A stretch of 64,000 nucleotides of DNA from the NCBI GenBank assembly GCA_003669055.1, contig RAYB01000029.1, positions 1 through 64,000 of the forward strand. The letters are read 5' to 3'. Positions 24,518-35,173 of the stretch are shown piece after piece. The notes beneath the pieces are model-generated. The model saw only the letters and a list, made by a program, of their open reading frames with translations. It did no database searches and was not told the origin of the DNA. The first letter of the stretch is position 1; each line of letters begins with the position of its first letter. The position numbers and the translations under genes were made by a program. This DNA comes from a bacterium 1XD21-70. Its GTDB lineage: Bacteria > Bacillota > Clostridia > Lachnospirales > Lachnospiraceae.

Positions 24518-26320
24518 ATGAAGAATTTAAAGGTGGGTAAAAAGTTTCTTGTGTCTTTCGGCATTATACTGACATTATTCCTGGTGTCGGTTGTGGCCGC
24601 AGGCATCGGGATCTCCAAATCAAAAACAAGCTATGAGAAATTCTATGAGGAAGATTATCACGCGATGGCGAATATTTATGAGATGCGGATCAGCCTTCAG
24701 CGGGCGTTGAAGGAACTGATGCTGGGCGTGATGAGCACGGATTCCTCAGAGACCGAAGAGCGGATTGCAACCGTGGATCAGCACGTGAGCAATATCCAGG
24801 AGAAGCTGCAGTGGATTTATTCCAATTATAGCGGCGATGTTTCCCTGCTTAAGGATTTTGAGGCGAAGATGGGGGATGCCAAAGGGCTCCGTCTTCAGAT
24901 TTATGAGTACGCCCGCATGAATAGCGAAGAGGGCAATCTCCTGGCTCAGGATCTGCTGATGAATGAGTATAACCCCAAGACGGAAGAGTTTGCCAACATC
25001 CTGCAGACGGCATTCAACAACATGGAGGCGGGGTGCCAGACAACCTATGATACGGCGATGATGCTGGATAATGCCCTTTTGGTGCTGGCAATTGTGATTG
25101 CAGCGGTTGCGTTTGCCATCACCTGCGTGATTGCGGTTATGCTGACCAACAACATCCTGAATCCGGTGAAGAGGATTGAGGATGCCATGGAGGATATGGT
25201 CAAAGGGCATCTTTCCGTGGAGGTTAACTATCAGGCGAACGACGAATTCGGCGATATGTCGCAGAACATGCATAAGGTTGCCCAGGGTGTGGGGACGATT
25301 ATCCGTGATATAGAGACAGTGCTGAGCGCTATGGCGAATGGTGATTTTACAGTCCATTCCACCGCTCCCGAGATTTATATCGGGGATTACCAGAAGATTT
25401 TCCATTCCATGAAGAAGATCAAGGACAGCTTCAACAATACCCTTACCACGCTGAACCGTTCGGCAGACCAGGTGTCTTCCGGTTCGGATCAGGTGTCTTC
25501 CGGGGCGCAGGCGCTGTCCCAGGGTGCTACGGAGCAGGCGTCGTCGGTAGAGGAACTGGCTGCTTCCATCAACGAGATTTCCGGCAATATCAACCGCAAT
25601 GCCGAGAATGCCCAGGTGGCAGGCCAGAAAGCCCAGATGGTCGGGGAGGTCGCCGGGGAGAGCAACCGCAGGATGCAGGATATGCTGAGCGCCATGTCGG
25701 ATATCAACAATGCTTCCGGCGAGATCGGAAAGATCATCAAGACGATCGAAGATATCGCGTTCCAGACCAATATCCTGGCTCTGAATGCGGCAGTCGAGGC
25801 GGCAAGGGCCGGTGCGGCAGGCAAGGGCTTTGCAGTTGTGGCAGATGAGGTGAGGAACCTTGCCAGCAAGAGTGCAGAGGCATCTAAGAATACGGCGGTG
25901 CTGATTGAGAATTCCCTCAATGCAGTGGAGAACGGAAAGCGGATCGCAGATGAGACGGCCAAGTCCCTAGAGCAGGTGATGAACGGCATTACCGATGCTA
26001 CCAGCATGATGGATTCCATTGCCAAGGCTTCCAAGGAGCAGGCAGAAGGGATCACACAGATTACCATCGGTATCGACCAGATTTCCAGCGTAGTCCAGAC
26101 AAACTCTGCCACAGCAGAACAGAGTGCGGCGGCCAGCGAGGAATTGTCCGGCCAGGCACAGATCTTAAAGGAACTGGTGAGGAAATTCCGCCTGGAAGGC
26201 CAAAGCCAGGGCAGCGTGGGAACGATGCCTGAGATGCCGCAGTACGAGCCCCAGGGAGAAGACGAAAGCTATGTGGATCTGTCCTCCTATACTACTTATG
26301 GGGGAAATGATAAGTATTAA
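24518..26320 (+). CDS. Methyl-accepting chemotaxis protein with four-helix sensor
   Basis: The 600-residue receptor has a first membrane helix at residues 10-30, a helical extracytoplasmic sensor (31-185, four-helix-bundle type), a second membrane helix at about 187-212, a HAMP domain and a long signalling coiled coil from about residue 300. The CheA/CheW contact tip is [20 protein letters not shown]. Methylation-type Gln/Glu pairs flank it ([10 protein letters not shown] and SEELSGQAQ regions). The C-terminal tail is Gln/Glu/Tyr-rich and lacks an obvious CheR-docking pentapeptide. Ligand unknown. Probably SigD-driven. Confidence 0.93.
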   Translation: MKNLKVGKKFLVSFGIILTLFLVSVVAAGIGISKSKTSYEKFYEEDYHAMANIYEMRISLQRALKELMLGVMSTDSSETEERIATVDQHVSNIQEKLQWIYSNYSGDVSLLKDFEAKMGDAKGLRLQIYEYARMNSEEGNLLAQDLLMNEYNPKTEEFANILQTAFNNMEAGCQTTYDTAMMLDNALLVLAIVIAAVAFAITCVIAVMLTNNILNPVKRIEDAMEDMVKGHLSVEVNYQANDEFGDMSQNMHKVAQGVGTIIRDIETVLSAMANGDFTVHSTAPEIYIGDYQKIFHSMKKIKDSFNNTLTTLNRSADQVSSGSDQVSSGAQALSQGATEQASSVEELAASINEISGNINRNAENAQVAGQKAQMVGEVAGESNRRMQDMLSAMSDINNASGEIGKIIKTIEDIAFQTNILALNAAVEAARAGAAGKGFAVVADEVRNLASKSAEASKNTAVLIENSLNAVENGKRIADETAKSLEQVMNGITDATSMMDSIAKASKEQAEGITQITIGIDQISSVVQTNSATAEQSAAASEELSGQAQILKELVRKFRLEGQSQGSVGTMPEMPQYEPQGEDESYVDLSSYTTYGGNDKY

Positions 26321-26413
26321 GGCTTAAATGAAATGAAAGGTATTTAATTATTAAAATTAAAAGTTTTTCAGGTTAAAATATCAGACTTTCAAAAAGGATA
26401 TGAGGTGGAAACA

Positions 26414-28069
26414 ATGAGGCACAGCATTAAACAAGACATTATGATACGCATTGCCCTTATTTTTCTCGTAGTGATTGTCAGTGGCATAGTGACATTCACC
26501 GGCATGGGCAAAGTAAAGAAATATAGTACATCTACACAAGAGTGGACTGATATCCATGCTTTGGTGCTGACGGCAGAGAAGGCTCACTATGGATGGGTAG
26601 AGAATTTGTGCTCTGCGAGTGCCATGGGGACGGAATTTACCGGAAGCACAGATTACAAAGGCTGTGTCCTCGGGAAATGGATCTATGACCCGGATGTGAC
26701 CAAGATTCCAAACGCCCAGGTTCAGCAGCTGATTGAGCAGATGAAGCCAATCCATCAGGCGATCCATGAGTCGGCTCAGGTTGTTTTGGAGTTAGGAAAG
26801 ACCGACCAGAAGGCAGCGAATGAGATGTACCTGACGGGTACCAAAGCCGATGTGGAGAAGCTGGTAAAGATTCTGGATCAGGTGGCGGAGATTACGAATA
26901 AACAAGTGGCGGATAACCAGGTTGGTTTGATGCGTTCCGTAGCTATGACGGAACTGTTTGCAGTCCTGACGGTCTTAGTGACTTTAATTGTCAGCGTTAT
27001 GCTGATGATTTATGTGATGAGGAGGATCGTGCGGCCGTTGCAGACGGTTACGGAATCCAGCCGGAGCCTGTCTCAGGGAAATCTGAACTTCCACATTGAT
27101 GTGAACAGCGAGGATGAGATCGGGGTATTGGCAGACAGCCTGAATAGTTCGGTGAAGACGCTGAAATCCTATATTTCTGATATTACAGCGGTACTGAATG
27201 AAATGGCGGGCGGGAACCTTGGCAGTGAGAGCAAGATTCAGTACATCGGCGATTTTGTGGAGATTCAGAAAGCAATCGGAATGATCAGCCGTGAACTGAG
27301 CGATACCATGGAACAGATCCATTCTTCAGCCAGCCAGGTGGATGCCGGTTCCAATCAGGTGGCGGACGGCGCCCAGAACCTTGCCCAGGGTGCTACAGAG
27401 CAGGCTTCCGAGGTGGATAACCTGATGCATATGATTGAGCAGGTAGCCGAACAGGTTAACAATAATGCAGAAAGCGCTGCAATTACGACAAAAGAAGTGA
27501 ACCAGGTAGGGGAGCAGATCAGCATCTGCAACGATCAGATGCAGGAGATGGTGGAGGCCATGCGCCAGATCAGTTCCTGCTCCGGCGAGATCCAGCATAT
27601 TATCAAGACGATTGAGGACATCGCTTTCCAGACCAATATTTTGGCTTTGAATGCTGCGGTTGAGGCGGCAAGGGCGGGAAGCGCCGGTAAAGGCTTTGCC
27701 GTGGTGGCAGACGAGGTTCGTAACTTGGCTGCTAAGAGTGCGGATGCTGCCAAGGATACCACGGAATTGATCGAGAAGACCTTGCATATGGTGGACAACG
27801 GATCGAAACTGACAGACCTGACCCAGGAGTCCCTGCATTCCGTAGTGGAAGGGGCAGAGGTTGTGACGGATCAGATCAAGGTGATTTCCAAGGCATCGGA
27901 AGAGCAGGAAGTGGCGATTAACCGTATTAAGGATAGCATTACCCAGATTTCGACAGTAATCCAGTCGAATTCGGCTACATCCGAAGAGAGTGCGGCTGCC
28001 AGTGAAGAGTTGGCAGGCCAGGCACAGATACTGAAGCGCCTGATTGGTAAATTCCAGCTGAGGAAATAG
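26414..28069 (+). CDS. Methyl-accepting chemotaxis protein with CZB zinc-binding sensor
   Basis: The 551-residue receptor has membrane helices at about residues 11-30 and 172-200, HAMP, and a signalling domain with the [20 protein letters not shown] tip. Between the helices, residues 45-140 form a CZB (chemoreceptor zinc-binding) domain with His58, Cys84 (in GCVLGKW), His114 and His118, the spacing of the four zinc ligands known from DgcZ. CZB domains are known to bind zinc and can respond to oxidants such as hypochlorite. Its place outside the membrane is unusual. The ATG at 26414 follows GAGGTGG; a GTG three codons upstream is unlikely. Confidence 0.9.
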   Translation: MRHSIKQDIMIRIALIFLVVIVSGIVTFTGMGKVKKYSTSTQEWTDIHALVLTAEKAHYGWVENLCSASAMGTEFTGSTDYKGCVLGKWIYDPDVTKIPNAQVQQLIEQMKPIHQAIHESAQVVLELGKTDQKAANEMYLTGTKADVEKLVKILDQVAEITNKQVADNQVGLMRSVAMTELFAVLTVLVTLIVSVMLMIYVMRRIVRPLQTVTESSRSLSQGNLNFHIDVNSEDEIGVLADSLNSSVKTLKSYISDITAVLNEMAGGNLGSESKIQYIGDFVEIQKAIGMISRELSDTMEQIHSSASQVDAGSNQVADGAQNLAQGATEQASEVDNLMHMIEQVAEQVNNNAESAAITTKEVNQVGEQISICNDQMQEMVEAMRQISSCSGEIQHIIKTIEDIAFQTNILALNAAVEAARAGSAGKGFAVVADEVRNLAAKSADAAKDTTELIEKTLHMVDNGSKLTDLTQESLHSVVEGAEVVTDQIKVISKASEEQEVAINRIKDSITQISTVIQSNSATSEESAAASEELAGQAQILKRLIGKFQLRK

Positions 28070-28073
28070 GCAT

Positions 28074-28120
28074 AAAAGAGAGATAAGGAGCGGGTCAAGC
28101 CCGCTCCTTATCTCTCTTTT
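28074..28120. terminator. Perfect 21-bp bidirectional terminator
   Basis: Arms 28074-28094 and 28100-28120 are perfect complements with a 5-base loop, starting AAAA and ending TTTT, so the stem serves both the chemoreceptor gene and the convergent nuclease gene. The last four codons and the stop of the nuclease gene lie in the right arm. Confidence 0.9.
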
Positions 28121-29211
28121 GCCATCAGATATTTCAAAATAAGAGTAACATAACGCCGGAAACATTCCGGATCCTGGAAGGAGATGCCGGAAAAGTCGGC
28201 ATAGGTGAGTTTATCTTTCGGTTCTTTTTTCATAACAGGCTCCCAGATCGGCTCCGGCTGGGGGATAAAACAACCTTCCTGTTTGGTGTAGCAGGTCTTA
28301 GCGGTGGCCTTGACGCGGGCATTTTTATCAACATATTCCCCGACGCTTTTATGTATGGCAGTATCTTCACAGGGAAGATAATAATAATCCTTATAGTTCG
28401 GGTAGAAATGTTTTAGGGTGCCATGGAAGAGTTCGATGGTTAAAGAAAGGCGGTTGTTTTCGGCATAGCACCTTACCGGATTTTTTATGGCGCGGAAGGG
28501 GACGGGGATGGGGCAATCGCTTTCGCAGGATAAGTCCAGAAAGTGCATGGGCTCCCCGTTTTCATCCTGTTCCTGACGGACGGCCTGGCGGACTAAGCGG
28601 AGAGGGTGCTCCAGGAAATCCGGATAGCTGAGGATGGGAAGGATGGAGGGCATCCCTTTGAGGTCATCCTCATTGTGGAGGATTAAAAGATCATATAAAT
28701 GGCGGTCACGGGTGAGGAGGTATTCCTGATAAACGGGGATCAGTTCCCCGCCGGAGCAGACATCGTCCCGGCAAATCCCCAGGAACTGTTCGATTGCCTT
28801 TTGTTTTAAGCTTTCCAATCCCAGAAGTTTGCGGTAGGGCTTGATCCTGCGGTAAATGTCTACGCTTTTGACGCCGGAAAAATCATAGGGAAGGCCGTAG
28901 CAGGCACAACGTTTCTGGAGGTAAGGGATATCAAAGCCGTCCCCGTTGAAGTGCACCAGAACCCGGAAGTTTTTCAGGAAGGAAAAAAAGGAGTGGAGAA
29001 GTTCTGTTTCGGATTCTATGGTATCGGCAAACCATTGTACCAGGTTCCATCTGCCGCCGCAAAAATAGGTACAGCCGATCAGGTAAAGCCGGGAAGAGTC
29101 CCCGGAGAAACCAGTGGTCTCGATATCAAAAAAGAGGATGTCTTCGAGTTTGCCGATCCGCTCCAAAGGATAGGTATGGGACAGGCTGAAAGGTTTGTTG
29201 ATAGAAATCAT
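28108..29211 (-). CDS. YprB-like RNase H-fold exonuclease
   Basis: The 367-residue protein has a DEDD-type exonuclease core of the YprB/RNase_H_2 family: DIETTGFSGDSSR near residue 29, HFNGDGFDIPYL near residue 87 and ILHNEDDLKG near residue 178. These supply the acidic metal-binding residues. Residues 240-367 form a family-specific C-terminal region without a recognised catalytic motif. Substrate (RNA or DNA) is not known. AGGAG precedes the ATG. It is divergent from ruvA. Confidence 0.82.
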   Translation of the reverse strand: MISINKPFSLSHTYPLERIGKLEDILFFDIETTGFSGDSSRLYLIGCTYFCGGRWNLVQWFADTIESETELLHSFFSFLKNFRVLVHFNGDGFDIPYLQKRCACYGLPYDFSGVKSVDIYRRIKPYRKLLGLESLKQKAIEQFLGICRDDVCSGGELIPVYQEYLLTRDRHLYDLLILHNEDDLKGMPSILPILSYPDFLEHPLRLVRQAVRQEQDENGEPMHFLDLSCESDCPIPVPFRAIKNPVRCYAENNRLSLTIELFHGTLKHFYPNYKDYYYLPCEDTAIHKSVGEYVDKNARVKATAKTCYTKQEGCFIPQPEPIWEPVMKKEPKDKLTYADFSGISFQDPECFRRYVTLILKYLMAKER

Positions 29212-29331
29212 AAGCAGGCTCCTGTCTGAGGGGTAGCAGTTACAGAATGATTATAGCGGCGGGGGCGGGCAAAGTCAACGGGAAATGGCAGACGGCCAGG
29301 GACGAATATTTGTTCGGGCGGCGCCTTATGC

Positions 29332-29360
29332 TTGCACTTGTTATTGTGATATGATATGAT
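29332..29360 (+). promoter_or_regulatory. Sigma-A type promoter of the ruvA operon
   Basis: TTGCAC (29332-29337), a 17-base spacer and TATGAT (29355-29360) lie about 35 bases before the ruvA start. Spacing and both boxes fit the vegetative consensus well. Confidence 0.8.
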
Positions 29361-29394
29361 GTCAAAGACAGTTAGAATGAGAGGAGCCATAGCA

Positions 29395-30021
29395 TTGTTT
29401 TCTTATATAAAAGGTTCTTTGGCAGAGGTTTTGGAAGACGTTATTGTGGTGGAGGCAGGCAGCATTGGGTGGAATATCCATGTGCCCTTGTCTGTTTTGG
29501 AACGTCTTCCGCGCGTAGGTGAAGAGGTGCAGGTTTATACATCATTCCAGGTGCGGGAGGATGCCATGACTTTGTACGGGTTTCTGAGCAGGCAGGATTT
29601 ACAGATGTTTCGGATGCTTTTGGGAGTGAACGGCATCGGGCCGAAGGCAGCTTTGGGGATTCTCTCCACGATGCGGCCGGAGGATTTGAGGATGGCTATT
29701 ATTTCTGAGGATGCCAAGAGCATTGCCCGGGCGCCGGGGATTGGGGCCAAGACGGCAAAGCGGGTGATCCTAGACCTGAAAGACCGCATGAAAATAGAAG
29801 ATGTTTTGCCTGGAGGCGTTTCCGGGGAGGAGTTGGCGTCCCCAATGATGCCAGCCAATCCGCTGCCGGGGAACGGGGCGGCCAGGGAAGCTGCCGAGGC
29901 GCTGGTTGCTTTGGGGTATTCCTTGTCGGAGGCATCGAAGGCAGTGCGCCAGGTGCCTGCAGACGGAAAGATGACAGCGGAGGCAATTTTGAAGGCTTCC
30001 CTGAAATATCTGGTATCTTGA
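29395..30021 (+). CDS. ruvA: RuvA, Holliday junction branch-migration subunit
   Basis: RuvA binds four-way DNA junctions and loads RuvB. The 208-residue product has the OB domain ([12 protein letters not shown] onwards), two helix-hairpin-helix motifs ([16 protein letters not shown] and [17 protein letters not shown]) and the C-terminal RuvB-binding helix domain ([15 protein letters not shown]). The start is a TTG at 29395: GAGAGGAG lies just upstream and the protein then begins as RuvA proteins do. A longer in-frame ORF from 29356 would overlap the promoter. Operon with ruvB. Confidence 0.95.
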   Translation: MFSYIKGSLAEVLEDVIVVEAGSIGWNIHVPLSVLERLPRVGEEVQVYTSFQVREDAMTLYGFLSRQDLQMFRMLLGVNGIGPKAALGILSTMRPEDLRMAIISEDAKSIARAPGIGAKTAKRVILDLKDRMKIEDVLPGGVSGEELASPMMPANPLPGNGAAREAAEALVALGYSLSEASKAVRQVPADGKMTAEAILKASLKYLVS

Positions 30022-30052
30022 TGCGGTGCCTGAAACGGAGAGGAAGCAGAGG

Positions 30053-31051
30053 ATGGAACGGAGAATAATCACCACAGAAGTGATGGAGGAAGATAAGGCG
30101 ATAGAGCCAAACCTACGCCCGCAGATGCTGGACGAGTATATCGGGCAGGAGAAGATCAAGGCAAATTTAAAGGTCTATATGGATGCGGCCAAAGGGCGGG
30201 GGGAGTCTTTGGACCATGTGCTGTTCTATGGCCCCCCAGGGTTGGGGAAGACGACATTGTCCGGGATTATTGCAAATGAGATGGGTGTCCATATGAAGGT
30301 CACCTCGGGTCCGGCGATCGAAAAGCCAGGGGAGATGGCAGCGATTCTCAACAACCTCCAGGAGGGGGATGTTCTTTTCGTAGATGAGATCCACCGCCTG
30401 AACCGGCAGGTGGAGGAAGTGCTTTACCCGGCGATGGAGGATTTTGCCATCGATATCATGCTGGGAAAGGAGTCTTCAGCCAGATCCATCCGCTTGGATT
30501 TGCCGCATTTTACCCTGGTGGGGGCGACAACCAGGGCAGGGCTTTTGACAGCGCCGCTAAGGGATCGTTTTGGGGTGGTGCAAAAGCTGGAATTTTATAC
30601 GCCGCAGGAACTGACGGTAATTGTCAGGCGTTCGGCACAGATGTTAGGGGTGGAGATCGATGAGGAAGGGGCGACGGAGATTGCCCGCCGTTCCAGGGGG
30701 ACGCCACGGCTGGCAAACCGCCTGTTAAAGCGGGTGAGGGATTTTGCCCAGGTGAAATATAACGGCGTGATCACCAAGGAAGTATCGGATTTTGCCCTGG
30801 ATATCCTGGATGTGGATAAGCTGGGGCTGGATAACAATGACAGGAATATCCTGCTGACAATTATTGAGAAGTTCGACGGGGGGCCGGTCGGCCTGGATAC
30901 GCTGGCGGCTGCCCTGGGTGAGGATGCGGGGACGCTGGAGGATGTGTATGAACCATATCTGCTGATGAACGGGTTTTTGAACCGGACTCCCAGGGGAAGG
31001 GTGGCAACAAGGCATGCTTACCGGCATTTGGATCTGCCTTTTATCGGATGA
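30053..31051 (+). CDS. ruvB: RuvB, Holliday junction helicase
   Basis: RuvB is the hexameric AAA+ motor of branch migration. The 332-residue product starts [15 protein letters not shown] and has Walker [11 protein letters not shown] (about residue 57), Walker B VDEIHR, sensor 1 GATTRAG, an arginine-finger segment and a C-terminal winged helix ([16 protein letters not shown]). The ATG at 30053 is used, with AGGAAG upstream; an upstream GTG at 30026 gives a non-conserved extension. It is 31 bases after ruvA. Confidence 0.96.
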   Translation: MERRIITTEVMEEDKAIEPNLRPQMLDEYIGQEKIKANLKVYMDAAKGRGESLDHVLFYGPPGLGKTTLSGIIANEMGVHMKVTSGPAIEKPGEMAAILNNLQEGDVLFVDEIHRLNRQVEEVLYPAMEDFAIDIMLGKESSARSIRLDLPHFTLVGATTRAGLLTAPLRDRFGVVQKLEFYTPQELTVIVRRSAQMLGVEIDEEGATEIARRSRGTPRLANRLLKRVRDFAQVKYNGVITKEVSDFALDILDVDKLGLDNNDRNILLTIIEKFDGGPVGLDTLAAALGEDAGTLEDVYEPYLLMNGFLNRTPRGRVATRHAYRHLDLPFIG

Positions 31052-31112
31052 ACGGAAACGGAACCACGAAAACTACAAAGAAAAAGCCAGGAAAGATCAG
31101 AGGTTAGGCAAC

Positions 31113-31553
31113 ATGAATCAAAAGAACCAGATGGAAGTATTGATCGATGGAAAGATATATAAGCTGAGCGGAGCCGAGGAGGAGATGTACCTGCAGAAGG
31201 TAGCCGCTTATCTGAACGGAAAGATCGGGAAGCTGCGCGAGGAGGAGGGTTTTTCCCGCCTGAGTTCAGATTATCAGTCGGTGCTCCTCCAGCTGAATAT
31301 AGCGGACGACTATTTTAAGGAAGAAGAGAGGGCAAACCGGCTGGAGAATGAAAAATCAGAGTTGGAAAAGGAGATTTACAGCCTGAAACATGAACTGATC
31401 ACGACCCAGATGAAGATGGAGAAGATGGAGAAGGACAAAACCGGGCAGCAGGAGGAGCAGGAACGGCCGGAGCAGCAGGAAAAACCAAAACGGGGAAGGC
31501 CGGCCGTGAGCCAGAGGAAGGCCAGCCAGGAGAATAAGGCGATGTTTCTTTGA
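31113..31553 (+). CDS. zapA: ZapA-like cell division protein
   Basis: ZapA cross-links FtsZ filaments at the division site. The 146-residue product has the ZapA core: an N-terminal strand pair (MEVLIDGKIYKLSG) and a long helix with ERANRLENEKSELEKEIYSLK coiled coil. The tail after residue 105 is a Lys/Glu/Gln-rich extension ending in an AT-hook-like PKRGRPA. Placement between ruvB and a U32 peptidase gene is usual in this group of bacteria. Confidence 0.82.
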   Translation: MNQKNQMEVLIDGKIYKLSGAEEEMYLQKVAAYLNGKIGKLREEEGFSRLSSDYQSVLLQLNIADDYFKEEERANRLENEKSELEKEIYSLKHELITTQMKMEKMEKDKTGQQEEQERPEQQEKPKRGRPAVSQRKASQENKAMFL

Positions 31554-31573
31554 ACAAAGAAGGGGGAAGCGGA

Positions 31574-33802
31574 TTGAGACCAAACGTAGAGATTCTGGCG
31601 CCGGCCGGTTCCTGGGAGAGCATGGCGGCCGCCATCAATGCGGGAGCGGACGCAGTATATATGGGCGGGAGCCGTTTTGGTGCCCGGGCTTATGCAGACA
31701 ACCCGCAGGAGGAGGATTTCCTGCGGGCGATTGATTATGCGCATTTACATGGGAAAAAACTGTATATGACAGTGAATACGCTGGTAAAAGAGGAGGAGAT
31801 GGGGCAGCTGCCTGATTTTTTGTATCCTTATTACCGGCAGGGGCTGGATGCGGCGATTGTACAGGATTTTGGCGTTTTTTCTCTTATCCGGGAGGTCTTT
31901 GCGGATCTTCCGATCCATGCCAGCACGCAGATGACGGTCACGGGGTACCGGTATGCTAAGCTTTTGAAGGAACTGGGGGCTGTGCGGGTGGTGACGGCAA
32001 GGGAACTGTCGCTGGAGGAGATTAAGAGAATCCACGATGAGGTGGAGATTGAGATCGAAAGTTTTGTGCACGGAGCATTATGCTATTGTTATTCGGGGCA
32101 GTGCCTGCTTAGCAGCCTGATCGGGGGACGAAGCGGCAACCGGGGACGGTGCGCCCAGCCCTGCAGGCTTCCTTATGGGATGGAGGGGCGCGGTGTGTTC
32201 GGCAGGGGGAGGAAAGCCGCCCGGCAGGCGGATGGCGGGTACCTGATGAACTTGAAGGATCTGTGCACATTGGATATATTGCCGGATATTTTGGAAGCGG
32301 GCGTATATTCATTGAAGATTGAGGGGCGGATGAAGAGCCCCCGTTACACGGCAGGCGTAGTCCACATGTACCGGAAATACACGGACCGGTATCTGCAAAG
32401 AGGCCGGGAGGGTTACCGGGTGGATCCGGCGGATAAGAGGTTTTTGCTGGAACTGTTTGACCGGGGCGGGTTTACGGACGGATATTACCGGCAGCATAAC
32501 GGAAAGAATATGGTTGCCCTGGGGAGAAAACCTGCTTTCCGGGAGGTAGATCAGGGGATATTCGATTATCTGGACCAGGAATTCGTAAACAAGAAACAAC
32601 AAGAACCAATAGAAGGCAGGCTGATTGTGCGGGAGGGGGAGCCGGTAAGGCTGGAACTGGAAAGCAAGGTTTCTGTTACAGGGGCTATGGTGCAGACAGC
32701 AAAGAACCAGCCGATGGCAGAGGAACGTATCCTTAAGCAGATGAATAAGACAGGGGAATCCCCGTTTTTCTTTTCCCGGCTGCAGGCAGAAATATCGGGA
32801 AATTGCTTTTTGCCGGTACAGGAACTGAACGACCTGCGCAGGAGGGGGCTAAAGAAGCTGGAGGAGGAAGTCTTAGGGCAGTATATCAGGGATGGCAGGG
32901 ACGGCATCGGGGCGGCAAAAGAAACGGCAGGTACCTCCCAAAATGGCGGGCCTGGAACCTCAACTCCTGGCAGGCCGCGCCTGCATGTTTCCCTGGAGGA
33001 GCCGCAAGGGCTGGCGGAGGTTTTAGGCCATCCGGACGTGGACGGGGTATATCTGGATGCATGCGGTTTTCCGGCAGAAAGCTGGAAGGCGGCGGCAGGC
33101 GCCTGCCGGAAGGCAGGGAAGGCATGCGGCCTGATCCTGCCGCATATTTTCCGGGAAAAGGCAGAACAATACTTTATGGGACATATCCGGGAATTAAAGG
33201 AGTCTGCCTTTGATGAACTGGTACTGCGTTCCCTGGAGGAATTGGGTTTTTTAAAGGAGCAGAAATGGAAGGTTCCGGTAGTGTTTGATGCCAATCTTTA
33301 CGGGATGAACCACAGGGCATGTGAAATGCTGGGAGAGATGGGGGCGGCACGGCTGACATTGCCGCTGGAACTGAATGAGAGGGAATTGGGGGAACTGGCC
33401 TTAAATACAAACAAAGGTGCCTGGGGCTGGGAACTGATTGCCTATGGGCATCTGGCGGCCATGGTTTCGGCCCAGTGTGTCCGGCAGACAATAGAAGGAT
33501 GTGTGAAACAGCCGGGGGTTGTCTTTTTAAAGGACAGGACAAATAAGCGCATTCCGGTCAAAAACCATTGCAGTTTTTGCTATAATACGGTTTATAACCC
33601 GGATCCGCTGTCCCTTTTGGGGCTGGAGCATCAGGTAAGACGGCTGGGGGCAGAAGTGCTTCGGCTTTCCTTTACGGTGGAAAGCCCGGCAGAGATCCGG
33701 GAAGTGTTAGATGTGTATGGGGACCATTTTTTAAGGGGGAAAGACACCCCGGTACCTATGGCAAGGTTTACCCGGGGGCATTTTAAGCGGGGCGTAGAGT
33801 GA
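31574..33802 (+). CDS. U32 family peptidase-like protein with DUF3656-type tail
   Basis: U32 proteins include RlhA/YdcP-type enzymes that hydroxylate 23S rRNA. The 742-residue product starts RPNVEILAPAGSWESM and has the U32 core with the IHASTQMTVT and FVHGALCYCYSGQC motifs and a Cys cluster (CYCYSGQC and GRCAQPCR), the conserved metal or cluster site. Residues 370-450 resemble DUF3656 and the C-terminal part is a second barrel-like region ending with a CSFCYN motif. The start chosen is TTG at 31574 with AAGGGGG upstream; a TTG at 31550 overlaps the zapA stop and is possible. Confidence 0.85.
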   Translation: MRPNVEILAPAGSWESMAAAINAGADAVYMGGSRFGARAYADNPQEEDFLRAIDYAHLHGKKLYMTVNTLVKEEEMGQLPDFLYPYYRQGLDAAIVQDFGVFSLIREVFADLPIHASTQMTVTGYRYAKLLKELGAVRVVTARELSLEEIKRIHDEVEIEIESFVHGALCYCYSGQCLLSSLIGGRSGNRGRCAQPCRLPYGMEGRGVFGRGRKAARQADGGYLMNLKDLCTLDILPDILEAGVYSLKIEGRMKSPRYTAGVVHMYRKYTDRYLQRGREGYRVDPADKRFLLELFDRGGFTDGYYRQHNGKNMVALGRKPAFREVDQGIFDYLDQEFVNKKQQEPIEGRLIVREGEPVRLELESKVSVTGAMVQTAKNQPMAEERILKQMNKTGESPFFFSRLQAEISGNCFLPVQELNDLRRRGLKKLEEEVLGQYIRDGRDGIGAAKETAGTSQNGGPGTSTPGRPRLHVSLEEPQGLAEVLGHPDVDGVYLDACGFPAESWKAAAGACRKAGKACGLILPHIFREKAEQYFMGHIRELKESAFDELVLRSLEELGFLKEQKWKVPVVFDANLYGMNHRACEMLGEMGAARLTLPLELNERELGELALNTNKGAWGWELIAYGHLAAMVSAQCVRQTIEGCVKQPGVVFLKDRTNKRIPVKNHCSFCYNTVYNPDPLSLLGLEHQVRRLGAEVLRLSFTVESPAEIREVLDVYGDHFLRGKDTPVPMARFTRGHFKRGVE

Positions 33803-33844
33803 ATATTGCCTGGTGGTGGGCAGCAGCGGACAGGCAGGTGGATT

Positions 33845-35173
33845 ATGGTCAATGTGATTATAGAGGTATCAAAGTATCTGATGATACTGCTGATAGCTGT
33901 TTATACGTATCTGAATTTCAGTTATTTCCGGTACCGCGAGGAATGGGGGCAGAGAAGGGTATGCCGCCGTCAGAATATAGCTATGTTCCTGATGCATTTT
34001 GTGGCGTACCTGATATTGTACCTAAAGTCGGAAGACAACAGGGTAGTACTTTTTTATTTGGCCCAGGTGGTGTTTTTGGGGGCGTATATTGGGCTGTACC
34101 AGATATTTTACCGTAACCTGACGAGGATCCTGGTCAATAATATGTGCATGCTGCTCTGTGTGGGATGGATCGTGATGACGCGCCTTTCTTTGGACAAGGC
34201 GCTGCGGCAGTTTATAATAGTGGCAGCGGCGGCGCTTGTGACCTGGATCATCCCGTTTATTATGGACCGGGTATGGCAGCTGTCAAGGATTGCATGGGTT
34301 TACGGCATTTTGGGCCTGGCATTGCTGGTGGCTGTATGGATGGTGGGCAACAACAGCTATGGCGCCCAGCTCTCGATCAGTGCGGGGGGATTTTCCCTGC
34401 AGCCGTCGGAGTTTGTGAAAATCAGCTTTGTATTTTTTGTGGCAACCATGTTCTACCAGTCAGTGGATTTCAAATCCGTGGCAGTGACGACGTTGATGGC
34501 TGCCGCCCATGTGTTGGTTTTGGTGCTGTCAAAGGATCTGGGAAGTGCCCTGATCTTTTTTGTGACGTATCTGTCCATGCTGTTTGTGGCTACCAGCAAT
34601 TGGTTTTACCTGCTGGCAGGGATATTCAGCGGCTGCGGCGCCTCGGTACTGGCGTATGGGCTGTTTGCCCATGTGAGGACGCGGGTGGCGGCGTGGAGGA
34701 ACCCCTGGGCGGATATTGATAACCGTGGATACCAGATTACACAGTCGCTTTTTGCCATCGGAACCGGCGGATGGTTCGGCATGGGGCTTTTCCAGGGGAT
34801 GCCATACAAGATTCCGGTGGTGGAAAAGGATTTTGTGTTTGCCGCTATCTCAGAGGAACTGGGAGGGATTTTTGCCGTGTGTGTGCTTTTGGTATGCCTG
34901 GGCTGTTTTCTGCAGTTTATGATGGTAGCAGCCAGGATGCAGGCTCTTTTCTACAAGCTGATTGCCTTTGGGCTGGGGATGGAATACCTGATCCAGGTGT
35001 TTCTGACTGTGGGAGGGGTAATCAAATTTATTCCTTCCACAGGAGTAACCCTGCCATTAGTCAGCTATGGGGGGAGTTCGGTGCTGAGTACGTTTATTAT
35101 GTTTGGGGTAGTTCAGGGGCTTTATATCCTAAAGAAAAACGATGAGGAGGACTATGAGGAAAGAGAGGCCTGA
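33845..35173 (+). CDS. FtsW/RodA-family glycan polymerase
   Basis: SEDS proteins polymerise peptidoglycan glycan strands with a partner penicillin-binding protein. The 442-residue product has about ten membrane segments and the SEDS landmarks GGFSLQPSEFVKI, SKDLGSALIF (the catalytic Asp) and FIPSTGVTLPLVSYGGSS. The ATG at 33845 follows AGGTGG. The last 20 bases overlap the downstream transpeptidase gene, so enzyme and partner are made together. RodA, FtsW and SpoVE cannot be told apart with certainty. The N-terminal extension of about 100 residues with extra membrane helices favours the RodA-PbpA type pair. Confidence 0.9.
   Translation: MVNVIIEVSKYLMILLIAVYTYLNFSYFRYREEWGQRRVCRRQNIAMFLMHFVAYLILYLKSEDNRVVLFYLAQVVFLGAYIGLYQIFYRNLTRILVNNMCMLLCVGWIVMTRLSLDKALRQFIIVAAAALVTWIIPFIMDRVWQLSRIAWVYGILGLALLVAVWMVGNNSYGAQLSISAGGFSLQPSEFVKISFVFFVATMFYQSVDFKSVAVTTLMAAAHVLVLVLSKDLGSALIFFVTYLSMLFVATSNWFYLLAGIFSGCGASVLAYGLFAHVRTRVAAWRNPWADIDNRGYQITQSLFAIGTGGWFGMGLFQGMPYKIPVVEKDFVFAAISEELGGIFAVCVLLVCLGCFLQFMMVAARMQALFYKLIAFGLGMEYLIQVFLTVGGVIKFIPSTGVTLPLVSYGGSSVLSTFIMFGVVQGLYILKKNDEEDYEEREA

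Noticed and set aside
35142-35153. ATG at 35142 as the start of the penicillin-binding protein gene
   Set aside because: It overlaps the AGGAGG that serves the ATG at 35154.
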